Source: Clostridia bacterium (GTDB lineage Bacteria > Bacillota > Clostridia > Christensenellales > UBA1242). From it: DNA of 12,999 nucleotides. Position 1 is the stretch's first letter; each line of letters begins with the position of its first letter. The notes below the pieces were generated by a model. It did no database searches, was not told where the DNA came from, and was given only the letters and a program-made list of their open reading frames with translations. The position numbers and the translations under genes were made by a program. Below, piece by piece: positions 5,770 to 12,999 of the stretch. The DNA lies in NCBI GenBank assembly GCA_023228225.1, contig JALOBO010000036.1, positions 1 to 12,999 on the forward strand, written 5' to 3'.

Positions 5770-8163
5770 CTACATTATTTGCACATTAATATTATCTGCG
5801 ACTTCATATTGTAAATTTGATATTGAACAGGTTGCCTTTAAATCAATTTCTGCTTTTTTAATAAAATCAATTTCAGGTGCTTTTATAGTAACTGTGTTTA
5901 ATGGTTCTTTCATGGAAAAATTATGTTCAGTTTTGTATCGCCTAATAAGCGAAAGTATGTCAAGGAAAACTTCACCTTGACTTAATATATTTTTTTCAAA
6001 GGCGACTTCAATATTTTGAATTTTTGTTATATGAATAGATTTAGAATTTTCAAACTTTTCAAAATAATCTTTGTAAACTTCTTCGGTAATGTGTGGCATA
6101 TAAGGCGCAAAACATTTTAAAATACCAAGTAAAACATTATAGCAAGCATATTGCCCACTTTCACGTTCTTTATAACCGTAAATTTCGGGTTTATAAAGTC
6201 TGTTTTTAACAATTTCTATATAGTTATCGCAAAATGACCAGAAAAATTTTTCTATTTCGTTTAATGCTAAACCAATTTCAAATTTTTCTAAATAATTATT
6301 GTATTTTTTTAATACATCATTATATTTTGCTATAATAAATTTATCTATTGGCAGTAAATTGTCTGGCATAGTGTTGTTATAGTCTTGTAAATGCATTAAT
6401 ACAAAATTTGATGCATTAAATAGTTTGTTTACAAGTTTTGTTCCATTCTTAAATTCATCTTCTGAGAAAATGATATCAGTTCCCAAACTGCCATTTGCCG
6501 CCCAATATCTTGTAACATCGGCAGAATAATTATTAATTACAAAATTAGGTTCCATTTTTGAATTGTCTTTTCGTTTAGATATTTTTTCATCTTTGTTTGC
6601 CATAACAAAGCCTGATATCATAACATTTTGCCAAGGAATTTCATTAAAATGGTAGAATTGCTTTACTATTGTGTAAAAATCCCAAGTTCTAATAATATCG
6701 TGGGCGTTAGGGCGTAAACTCATTGGCATAAGTTTGCGTGATAGTTCTGGGTCCTTTACATATTTTGTACAAATTAGTGGAGTAAGTGATGAAGTTGCCC
6801 AAGTATCCATAATATCTTTTTCGGGTTCAAAATTTTTTCCGCCACATTTTGGACAAGCGGATTTTGGCAAACTTGATAATGGATTAACCGGCAAATCTTT
6901 TTCACCGGGTACAATTATTTCTCCGCAGTCTCGGCAGTACCAAACTGGAAAAGGAACACCAAAGTAGCGTTGGCGAGAAATACACCAATCCCAAGCAATA
7001 TTTTCTACCCAGTTTGTATATCGGGCTTTCATATGTGTCGGATACCAATTTATTTTATCGCCCTGCGCTAAAAATTTTTCTTTATTTTCTAATATTTTAA
7101 TAAACCATTGTTTTTTAAGCATAATTTCCATAGAAGTACCACAGCGTTCGTGTGTTGCTACATTATGCTTAATTTCTTCTTGTTTATATATTATTTTATT
7201 TTCAAGCATATCCTGTATAATCATAGTTCTTGCTTGTTTTATTGTAAGTCCTGCATATTTACCGCAAATATCAGACATTCTGCCCTCTGGAAGTATTGCT
7301 TGAATGTACTGGAATTTATATTTTTTAAACCATTCTAAATCAGTTAGATCGCCAAATGTACAGCACATAACTATGCCCGTGCCTTTTGTTATATCTACTC
7401 CTTCATCGGCGAGAATTGGAACAACTACATTTGTAACGGGAACAATTACTTTTTTACCAATATATTTTTTGTTTTTTTGGTCGTTTGGATTTACAAACAC
7501 GCATACGCAAGCAGGCAATAGTTCGGGGCGAGTGGTAGCAATTTGTAATGTGTCAGAACTATCTACAATTTTAAAATTCATATAATTAAATGTAGATGCT
7601 TGTTCAACTGTTTCTAATTCTGCTTGTGCAATTGCCGTACCGCATTCGTGGCACCAAATGGCCGGGGCTTCGGCGTAATATACCTTGCCTTTTTTTAAAA
7701 TATCTAAAAATGATTTTTGAGAGGTTTTTTGTGCATCAGGGCTAATTGTAGAATATTCATAATTCCAATCAACACTAAATCCAGCAGAAATAAATAAATG
7801 TCTAAACTTTTCTTCTAACTCTTTGGTTTCACGCAAACAAAGATTTGTAAATTCTTCACGCGTATATTCGTGCGCACGTTTTCCGCTAGATTTTTCTACC
7901 AATCGTTCGGTTGGTAAACCATTGTCATCAAAACCAAAAGGATAAAAAACATTATACCCGTTCATTCTTTTATATCTTGCAATAATTTCGGTTTGTGTAT
8001 AAGAAAAAATATGTCCAATGTGAATTTTCCCATTAACTGTTGGTGGTGGTGTATCTATTGAAAATGTAGGTTTATTGGAATTTTTGTCAAATTTATATAT
8101 TCCTTCTTGTTTCCAATAATCCTGCCACTTTTTTTCTGCTTCTAAAAAATTATATTTTTGCAT
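5770..8163 (-). CDS. valS: Valyl-tRNA synthetase, archaeal/Rickettsia-like type 2
   Basis: Charges tRNA-Val with valine in the cytoplasm and hydrolyses misacylated threonine. Class I HIGH is HIGH at 48-51 and the pocket reads FGFDDNGLPTERLVEK (76-91), a signature I associate with the second ValRS type of archaea and Rickettsia. The editing insert has TTRPELLPA (210-218) and GTGIVMCCTFGD (261-272), where common bacterial enzymes have a PAHD-like sequence. Cys pairs at 171/174, 410/413 and 437/440 suggest zinc sites. The KMSKS loop is changed to KISKR (527-531). At 797 residues it lacks the C-terminal coiled-coil arm of common bacterial ValRS (about 880). Start: AAAAGGAT at 8173-8180 nine bases upstream. 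No T-box precedes it. Confidence 0.93.
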   Translation of the reverse strand: MQKYNFLEAEKKWQDYWKQEGIYKFDKNSNKPTFSIDTPPPTVNGKIHIGHIFSYTQTEIIARYKRMNGYNVFYPFGFDDNGLPTERLVEKSSGKRAHEYTREEFTNLCLRETKELEEKFRHLFISAGFSVDWNYEYSTISPDAQKTSQKSFLDILKKGKVYYAEAPAIWCHECGTAIAQAELETVEQASTFNYMNFKIVDSSDTLQIATTRPELLPACVCVFVNPNDQKNKKYIGKKVIVPVTNVVVPILADEGVDITKGTGIVMCCTFGDLTDLEWFKKYKFQYIQAILPEGRMSDICGKYAGLTIKQARTMIIQDMLENKIIYKQEEIKHNVATHERCGTSMEIMLKKQWFIKILENKEKFLAQGDKINWYPTHMKARYTNWVENIAWDWCISRQRYFGVPFPVWYCRDCGEIIVPGEKDLPVNPLSSLPKSACPKCGGKNFEPEKDIMDTWATSSLTPLICTKYVKDPELSRKLMPMSLRPNAHDIIRTWDFYTIVKQFYHFNEIPWQNVMISGFVMANKDEKISKRKDNSKMEPNFVINNYSADVTRYWAANGSLGTDIIFSEDEFKNGTKLVNKLFNASNFVLMHLQDYNNTMPDNLLPIDKFIIAKYNDVLKKYNNYLEKFEIGLALNEIEKFFWSFCDNYIEIVKNRLYKPEIYGYKERESGQYACYNVLLGILKCFAPYMPHITEEVYKDYFEKFENSKSIHITKIQNIEVAFEKNILSQGEVFLDILSLIRRYKTEHNFSMKEPLNTVTIKAPEIDFIKKAEIDLKATCSISNLQYEVADNINVQIM

Positions 8164-8199
8164 TTCATATAAATCCTTTTAATCAATTGAAACATCAAA

Positions 8200-8228
8200 A
8201 GTATAGCATAAGCTAGAAAAATTAACAA
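8200..8228 (-). promoter_or_regulatory. Promoter of valS
   Basis: TTGTTA (8223-8228) and TATACT (8200-8205) on the minus strand with 17 bases between. The leader is only about 30 bases. GCATAAGC (8206-8213), in the spacer, is repeated inverted at 8252-8259, upstream of the -35 box; this may be an operator pair or chance. Confidence 0.8.
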
Positions 8229-8297
8229 CTATTAGAATAAAAATTTATCGTGCTTATGCGTATTTAGTGCCAAAAAATAATGATTAATAATTAACGC

Positions 8298-9743
8298 TTA
8301 CTCTTCTAACACATCAATTTTTCCATCGCCATCTTTATCAATTTGTGCTAAATCAGTTTTTGTAATTTCATACCCCGAAAACATTTTAATTGCTGCAAGT
8401 ATTGATAAGATAATACCAAAAATAAACATTACTGCAAGCGATATTTTAACAGATTCCGGTTGATTTAAGTTATTAGCAGAATCAAATTTTATAACATCTA
8501 ATAGTACACCAATAACAATTAGTGCAACAGCATTTGAAATTTTATAAGAAAGTGTCATAAAACTGCTGTATGTAGCGGTTTTTTCGGTACGGGTTTTATA
8601 ATAATCTATTGCAATTAAATCATTGTACATTGATGGCGATACTGAATACATTGCACCCATACCAACACCGCACATAAACAGTAACGGAATCATACAGTAA
8701 AAAATTGCCTGTCCTAAATAATTTCGGAGTAAAAATATGACAAATAGCACTATCATACATAAAATAACAATCCATAAAGATTTTATTAGTGCGGGCTTTT
8801 TTTCGGTTTTTTTGCTTATGTAAATCCAAAGCGGTTGCGATACAATACTCCCTAAAATTAGCATTGCCATAAGTGTTGCAATTTGTGCGGATTTAAATCC
8901 AAAAGTATATGTAAAAACATGCATTCCCGTAGATGTTAAAAATGCCGAGCTAATAAGTGCCATGGCATGTCCTAAAATAATTGCACGATAGTTTTTGCGT
9001 TTAAACATACCAAAAAACTCTGATATTACTTTTTTAAAATTTAATTTGTCAGATGTTTTAGCCTCTAATTCGGCTTTTGCTCTAAGTCTAGGAAGGTGTG
9101 AATATGTACCCAAAAAGCAAATTACTCCGCATACAAGACAAATACACGATGTTACATAAGCGATATTTAGGTAACCCGCTGGGTTTAATTGCCCGTTAGG
9201 AAATGCCGGCGTGTCTTTTAAAAATATGCTCATTAATATACTAGGTATAACTAACCCTATTAAATAAAATACGGATTTATAACTTTGAATTACTGTCCTT
9301 TCGTGGTAATCACCTGAAAGCTCTGCGCCAAGTGCGGTATAAGGCGTTGCTACAAAAGTATTAAATGTTTCCATAATAAGTAGTGCAACTAATAGCCAAA
9401 CAAATTTTGCATCAGTTGTTAAAGAATTTGGCACAGACCAAAGTAATATATTAAAGAGTGCCATACCAAATATTCCAATTATGATAAACCCGTGTCGTCT
9501 ACCCCAAAGATAACTTTTTTTTCTGTCCGAAACATAACCCATTACTGGGTCTGTAAATGCATCCCACATTGTACTTAACGCTATAGCAAGCCCCATTAAT
9601 GTCCCCGAAATACCAAGTATACTTGTACCAAAAAACATAATAAAACTACTCATCGTTTGTGAAACAGATGCGTAGGCAAGGTTGCCAGCCCCGTAAAAGA
9701 GCTTGCCATACCATTTTATCATTGCGGGTTTTTTTGCGGTCAT
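8298..9743 (-). CDS. GPH-family (MelB-like) sugar:cation symporter with EF-hand tail
   Basis: A 481-residue, 12-helix MFS_2 transporter of the glycoside-pentoside-hexuronide:cation family, probably importing a sugar with Na+ or H+. WDAFTDPVMGYVSDR (60-74) matches the helix II motif of MelB; Asp61 and Asp65 fit the cation-site aspartates 55 and 59 of MelB. WGRRHG (80-85) is the usual loop after helix II. After the last helix comes DKDGDGKIDVLE (469-480), a perfect 12-residue EF-hand loop with no partner loop. I start at the ATG at 9743, five codons after a GTG, because AAGGAG overlaps those codons. A promoter lies at 9768-9797. No glycosidase or regulator adjoins, so the substrate is unknown. 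No clear terminator follows. Confidence 0.88.
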   Translation of the reverse strand: MTAKKPAMIKWYGKLFYGAGNLAYASVSQTMSSFIMFFGTSILGISGTLMGLAIALSTMWDAFTDPVMGYVSDRKKSYLWGRRHGFIIIGIFGMALFNILLWSVPNSLTTDAKFVWLLVALLIMETFNTFVATPYTALGAELSGDYHERTVIQSYKSVFYLIGLVIPSILMSIFLKDTPAFPNGQLNPAGYLNIAYVTSCICLVCGVICFLGTYSHLPRLRAKAELEAKTSDKLNFKKVISEFFGMFKRKNYRAIILGHAMALISSAFLTSTGMHVFTYTFGFKSAQIATLMAMLILGSIVSQPLWIYISKKTEKKPALIKSLWIVILCMIVLFVIFLLRNYLGQAIFYCMIPLLFMCGVGMGAMYSVSPSMYNDLIAIDYYKTRTEKTATYSSFMTLSYKISNAVALIVIGVLLDVIKFDSANNLNQPESVKISLAVMFIFGIILSILAAIKMFSGYEITKTDLAQIDKDGDGKIDVLEE

Positions 9744-9767
9744 ACTTCTCCTTAACACAGTGCTATT

Positions 9768-9797
9768 AGTTTAAATTAAAAGTTGCCTAAAAGTCAA
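9768..9797 (-). promoter_or_regulatory. Probable promoter of the symporter gene
   Basis: TTGACT (9792-9797) and TAAACT (9768-9773) on the minus strand with an 18-base spacer. The -35 box is good and the -10 box is weaker than in neighbouring genes, so this is less certain. TGCC/GGCA arms around the -35 box are too short to call an operator. Confidence 0.5.
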
Positions 9798-9837
9798 GGC
9801 ATTTTTAAAAAGGAATGACCCCAATATATATACTAAT

Positions 9838-9874
9838 AAAAAACGGAACAGCTGTTTAAAACTGTTCCGTTTTT
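9838..9874. terminator. Duplicated terminator hairpin, copy A
   Basis: A 13-bp stem (9839-9851 with 9862-9874, core ACGGAACAG/CTGTTCCGT) with a 10-base loop and a T run on the minus-strand side. It follows the stop of the coiled-coil membrane protein gene by 15 bases. The whole 37 bases are identical to 10572-10608. Confidence 0.88.
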
Positions 9875-9889
9875 ATTAATAATTAAATA

Positions 9890-10471
9890 TTATTCGTCTT
9901 GACTATTTTCTTCGGATTTTTCTGATTGTTTGGTCTCGATTGATTCTACTTGGAAAAAATGCTTAGGCTCGTTTTTAAATGTATTTGCCAACTTCGTTGC
10001 CCTTGCTATATTTCTGATTTCAGCTTCTACGCTGTAAATTTGCTGTTCAATCACGGCTAACTTTTTTTCAGTTGCTTTAATATTGCCTTTTAATGATGCC
10101 TTATTAATCAAAAATACACTACCACTAACTGTGTTATCAACTACCCATATAGGAGTTGTTGCAATAAGGAATGTCACCGATAATAAAAGTTGTAATAAAT
10201 CAAACGCCTTATTTATAACTCCACGTGGAAAGTCTGGGCTCACTAAGTTTTTCCAAGACTCTTTAACCCATTTAAATGGCATATGTGTAGCATCAACTTC
10301 CTCTGCATAATTAATACTGGGACTATCATTACCAGCACGAATAGCTCCGCCTATAGTATAATACCTCATTTTATCTACTCTTTTAGTTGTATTATTTCTT
10401 TTTTTTGAAAGATTCTCTCTAATATTTTCTAAACTTTCTAGTTTTTCTTTTAATTCTTCTAATTCTGCCAT
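9890..10471 (-). CDS. Membrane protein with flanking coiled coils, unknown (193 aa)
   Basis: The likely start is the ATG at 10471 with AAAGGAG eight bases upstream. An in-frame ATG lies further upstream at 10558, but the promoter (10503-10531) falls inside that extension, so it would not be transcribed. The protein has an N-terminal charged coiled coil (about 1-35), a soluble stretch, one or two hydrophobic helices (about 86-122), a second coiled coil (about 128-158) and an acidic, Ser/Gln-rich tail. There is no signal peptide or cysteine. Coiled coils on both sides of a membrane segment suggest oligomerisation or a scaffold, but I recognise no family. It is a single-gene unit between two identical terminator hairpins. 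Confidence 0.75.
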   Translation of the reverse strand: MAELEELKEKLESLENIRENLSKKRNNTTKRVDKMRYYTIGGAIRAGNDSPSINYAEEVDATHMPFKWVKESWKNLVSPDFPRGVINKAFDLLQLLLSVTFLIATTPIWVVDNTVSGSVFLINKASLKGNIKATEKKLAVIEQQIYSVEAEIRNIARATKLANTFKNEPKHFFQVESIETKQSEKSEENSQDE

Positions 10472-10502
10472 TTTATTACTCCTTTTTTTTACTATTAAAT
10501 AT

Positions 10503-10531
10503 ATTATATCACAGTACAAATATAAATGCAA
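10503..10531 (-). promoter_or_regulatory. Promoter of the coiled-coil membrane protein gene
   Basis: TTGCAT (10526-10531) and TATAAT (10503-10508) on the minus strand with a 17-base spacer. It places the transcript start near 10496 and so decides in favour of the 10471 start codon. Confidence 0.8.
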
Positions 10532-10571
10532 TGCCCAATTTGAAAAATTAAAAAACACAACACTTATAACA

Positions 10572-10609
10572 AAAAAACGGAACAGCTGTTTAAAACTGTT
10601 CCGTTTTTT
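10572..10609. terminator. Duplicated terminator hairpin, copy B
   Basis: A 14-bp stem (10572-10585 with 10596-10609) and 10-base loop with a T run on the minus strand, 23 bases after the stop of the 141-residue gene. Its sequence is the same as the hairpin at 9838-9874, including the loop. The AT-rich bases between stop codon and stem are also alike at both sites. Confidence 0.88.
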
Positions 10610-10632
10610 ATTAATTAATATTTAATTAAAAA

Positions 10633-11058
10633 TTATTCTGATAATATTTTTGCTTTTGCTACTTTAAAATCATCTTCATCTATAAGCCCTTTTTCTTTTA
10701 AGGCTGCAAGTTTTTCTATTTTATCAATTTTTTCTTGCATAGGATCTTTTTTTGAGACCGTGTATTTTACATTTTCTACTGTATCAATTTTATCTGCATC
10801 AAGATTAAGATATGGTATTAATGCAACCAAACCAAAAGGAAATGCAAATATGCAAAAGAATATTGTCCAGCCAAACATTGATTGTGCTTCATTTTGTAGT
10901 GCCTCATCTGACATTTTAGCCCAATAGGCATAACGGTTGGCACCAATTATCATTGGAATTCCAATTATTAATCCTATGACTGTAACACATGCAATAACTC
11001 CAATTATATATCCCAGTATTGCAACAAGCATTAACCAAGTGTAATTTTTGTTTGCCAT
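10633..11058 (-). CDS. SHOCT-domain membrane protein (141 aa)
   Basis: Hydrophobic segments at about 8-39 (probably two short helices as a hairpin) and 62-82, then a cytoplasmic tail ending in a SHOCT-like module at 113-141 (IEKLAALKEKGLIDEDDFK, then KAKIL). SHOCT is a short C-terminal domain thought to mediate oligomer or partner contacts. The role of this protein is not known. AAAGGAG lies seven bases before the ATG and overlaps the stop of the gene upstream, 12 bases away, so the two are translated from one transcript. The next gene upstream also ends in SHOCT but differs in its membrane part. Confidence 0.82.
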   Translation of the reverse strand: MANKNYTWLMLVAILGYIIGVIACVTVIGLIIGIPMIIGANRYAYWAKMSDEALQNEAQSMFGWTIFFCIFAFPFGLVALIPYLNLDADKIDTVENVKYTVSKKDPMQEKIDKIEKLAALKEKGLIDEDDFKVAKAKILSE

Positions 11059-11070
11059 TATATTTCTCCT

Positions 11071-11616
11071 TTATTTTGAAATCAAATCGCTAATCATTTT
11101 TTTATATTCTTGTTCGGTAATAATACCACTTTCTTTCATTTCTTTTATTTTTGCTAGTTCTTTTTCAATTTTTTCTTGCTTGTTTGCTAAATCATTATTA
11201 CTATGGTTATTATTGTAATTGGCCTTTTTGTCAAATAGAGTAATAACAAATCCAACAACAATTAGTATTGCGGATAAACTAAAAATTGTTGTAAAAGAAG
11301 CAATAACCGCCATAAATATTAATGGCAATAATTTATCTTGAATCTTGTCATCTTCAAGTTTTGAATAGTTATTAAGTTTAATTGCTAAAAAAACATTTAT
11401 CGCACTAGCAATTGTAGCACCAATTAAAAATATTATTACTTTCGTTATTCCATATTCAAAATTCTCGGAAAAAAAATTGTTTAATGAATAATTAAATAAT
11501 AATGATGGAATTAAAACAATCAAAATTCCCAAAATCCATAATCCAGCCGATATAATAGCAGAGATGCCCGCCCATTTAAAAAACAATCCGCTTTGTGATA
11601 TTTTTTTTGTTTCCAT
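11071..11616 (-). CDS. SHOCT-domain multi-helix membrane protein (181 aa)
   Basis: First gene of a two-gene operon with the 141-residue SHOCT protein. Hydrophobic segments lie at about 13-41, 56-80 and 95-128; the last is long enough for two short helices, giving four in all. An Asn-rich linker (133-144) leads to a charged helix and a SHOCT-like end at 152-181 (ELAKIKEMKESGIITEQEY). A role is not known. Paired SHOCT tails in co-transcribed membrane proteins would allow them to bind each other, which is inference. Start: AGAGG about seven bases upstream and promoter at 11645-11673. Confidence 0.82.
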   Translation of the reverse strand: METKKISQSGLFFKWAGISAIISAGLWILGILIVLIPSLLFNYSLNNFFSENFEYGITKVIIFLIGATIASAINVFLAIKLNNYSKLEDDKIQDKLLPLIFMAVIASFTTIFSLSAILIVVGFVITLFDKKANYNNNHSNNDLANKQEKIEKELAKIKEMKESGIITEQEYKKMISDLISK

Positions 11617-11644
11617 TTTTATACCTCTAATTCTCTATACGATA

Positions 11645-11673
11645 AGTATACTACTGGCTTTTAATTAATACAA
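11645..11673 (-). promoter_or_regulatory. Promoter of the SHOCT operon
   Basis: TTGTAT (11668-11673) and TATACT (11645-11650) on the minus strand, 17 bases apart. It drives both SHOCT genes, ending at the hairpin at 10572-10609. Confidence 0.8.
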
Positions 11674-11720
11674 TATATTTTATCACTTTTTAAAAAATAA
11701 TAGATGGCTATGTAAAACTG

Positions 11721-12923
11721 TTATTCGGGTTTAATACAGGCTATCTCTTTTTCGGTTTTATAAATATAATACCCGTTTAATAGCACCGCAAAAACCGAAA
11801 TATATAGCAAAATAGAATATGAGGCAATGCCAAACATTATACTAAATATTAGCATTAACCCATAAGCACAAACTCTACCAATATCAATAAATAATTCAAC
11901 AATACTTTGGTTTTGTGTAATGTATGAGTTCATTGACATTAACTTTACTAAATTATTTCTTTGCACTGTAAACAAAGTTTCTAATAGAATTGATGTTACT
12001 ACATAAACTATATTAAATATAATTAGTGTGACCGGAGATAATTTAAATGCCACTATTAAAATACTTATGGTTCCAAGTATTACCAATGTTATTGTAAAAG
12101 GTTTGTGTTTTTTTGAATTGTAGAATTTTAAAAATAATAATAGCGCAATAATAGTAAAAACCGCAACAATGGAAGTTAATACACCTAATTTAAAAGTTGT
12201 AGAAAAAACAAAAATTGTCATAATTATAATTAACGCATTTAAATTGTTCTTTAAACCATAGAAAAATGATGCTAAATATAAATATTTATATGGCCTAAAC
12301 GTCATTTTATCTTTTTTAATGGTTTTAACAAAACTTTTCAAATTTGTAGTTTCAGTATTTTCATCTTCATTTTTTATATAAAATGATACCAAAATTTGCG
12401 CCAAACTAAATACACATACTATAATAGCGATACGGCTAAAAGAATATAGTTCAATCGCCGCGCCTAATGTTATAGGTATTGCTACATTTATTATTTTTTT
12501 TGTAATTGCTTTTAGTGATATTTGTTTTTTCATATTCTGGCTACTAACAAGTTCATTTTGCAATATATTAAAACTGGACCAAAAAAACGCTTCCGAAATG
12601 CCTAAAAATAATGCTATTAAAACAATATATTCTGCAACATCAGATTTTAAAAGAGCAATTAAAAGTATAAGAAAACATTTTAAAATAACGCCGATTCTAA
12701 AAAAAATTACTTTTGACCTTTTAGTGAACTGCATACTAAGTAAAAAATATAAAATGCCAATAATTGCGTAAACAATTATATAAAACAGAGATATATTTAC
12801 AATATTATCAGAGTTAAGTTGCAATAAATAAGCTACTAAAAATGTATTTATAAATAAACCTATTACATTATTTATTCCACTGCTAATTAATAGAAGCAAA
12901 GCATTTTTATTAATTTTTTTCAT
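11721..12923 (-). CDS. MFS-like 12-helix transporter, substrate unknown (400 aa)
   Basis: Almost entirely hydrophobic with about 12 predicted helices in two halves, separated by a charged cytoplasmic loop near residues 184-212 (ENTETTNLK, then KTIKKDK). This is the length and arrangement of a single MFS transporter. The usual loop 2-3 signature is degenerate: the equivalent position reads SMQFTKRSKV (63-72). No other signature gives a substrate, and export of a small molecule is only one option. The ATG at 12923 has a weak AAGG about nine bases upstream. A -10 box is at 12978-12983. No clear terminator follows before the SHOCT promoter at 11645-11673. Confidence 0.75.
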   Translation of the reverse strand: MKKINKNALLLLISSGINNVIGLFINTFLVAYLLQLNSDNIVNISLFYIIVYAIIGILYFLLSMQFTKRSKVIFFRIGVILKCFLILLIALLKSDVAEYIVLIALFLGISEAFFWSSFNILQNELVSSQNMKKQISLKAITKKIINVAIPITLGAAIELYSFSRIAIIVCVFSLAQILVSFYIKNEDENTETTNLKSFVKTIKKDKMTFRPYKYLYLASFFYGLKNNLNALIIIMTIFVFSTTFKLGVLTSIVAVFTIIALLLFLKFYNSKKHKPFTITLVILGTISILIVAFKLSPVTLIIFNIVYVVTSILLETLFTVQRNNLVKLMSMNSYITQNQSIVELFIDIGRVCAYGLMLIFSIMFGIASYSILLYISVFAVLLNGYYIYKTEKEIACIKPE

Positions 12924-12977
12924 TAGTACTGCCTTTTAAATTTATTCTACTACTTTTTTATTAAAAATTGCATTTTT

Positions 12978-12983
12978 AGTATA
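12978..12983 (-). promoter_or_regulatory. -10 box for the MFS-like gene
   Basis: TATACT on the minus strand, about 55 bases before the start codon. With the 17-base spacing used by its neighbours, the -35 box would lie just past the end of the window, so it cannot be checked here. Confidence 0.5.
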
Positions 12984-12999
12984 GTGCTAATTATAATAA

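Noticed and set aside
7108..7585. Plus-strand open frames opposite valS
   Set aside because: They mirror the strongly conserved valS coding strand, lack ribosome sites and look like translation of antisense AT-rich DNA.
9744..9758. GTG start five codons earlier for the symporter
   Set aside because: AAGGAG lies within those codons and is correctly spaced for the ATG at 9743, while nothing supports the GTG.
10472..10558. Longer N-terminus for the coiled-coil membrane protein
   Set aside because: A strong promoter lies inside this extension and the AAAGGAG site serves the ATG at 10471.

Overview
The window is AT-rich bacterial DNA. Good AGGAGG-type ribosome sites, sigma-A-like promoters with 17-base spacers and intrinsic terminators point to a low-GC Gram-positive bacterium (Bacillota, perhaps an uncultured Clostridia-like lineage). 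This is inferred from style and gene content; no taxonomic marker settles it. All genes except one lie on the minus strand, mostly as single-gene units with their own promoter.

Layout. Positions 1-400 hold a damaged tRNA locus: two truncated 5' halves of a tRNA-Arg(CCT) in a 49-bp perfect direct repeat, next to a large imperfect hairpin. Both copies diverge from tRNA sequence at or just past the anticodon loop, as at a recombination scar, but no integrase is visible. About 290 bases of AT-rich DNA follow without a recognisable gene. Then comes a small plus-strand membrane protein (734-1090), a pair of terminators, and on the minus strand a 570-residue membrane-anchored beta-repeat protein. 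Next are a short alanyl-tRNA synthetase, two small proteins that are ancient tandem paralogues, and an archaeal/Rickettsia-type valyl-tRNA synthetase. The right part holds a GPH/MelB-like sugar symporter with a C-terminal EF-hand loop, an unknown coiled-coil membrane protein, a two-gene operon of SHOCT-tailed membrane proteins, and a divergent MFS-like 12-helix protein.

How the genes work together. The two synthetases serve translation; both are unusual forms and neither has a visible T-box leader. The remaining genes are mostly membrane proteins of unknown role. I see no defence, phage structural, conjugation or biosynthetic cluster. The clearest new observations are the gap-free similarity of the two small proteins either side of a dyad that brackets a TATAAT, the tRNA-half repeats, the unusual synthetase pair, and the EF-hand loop ending the symporter.
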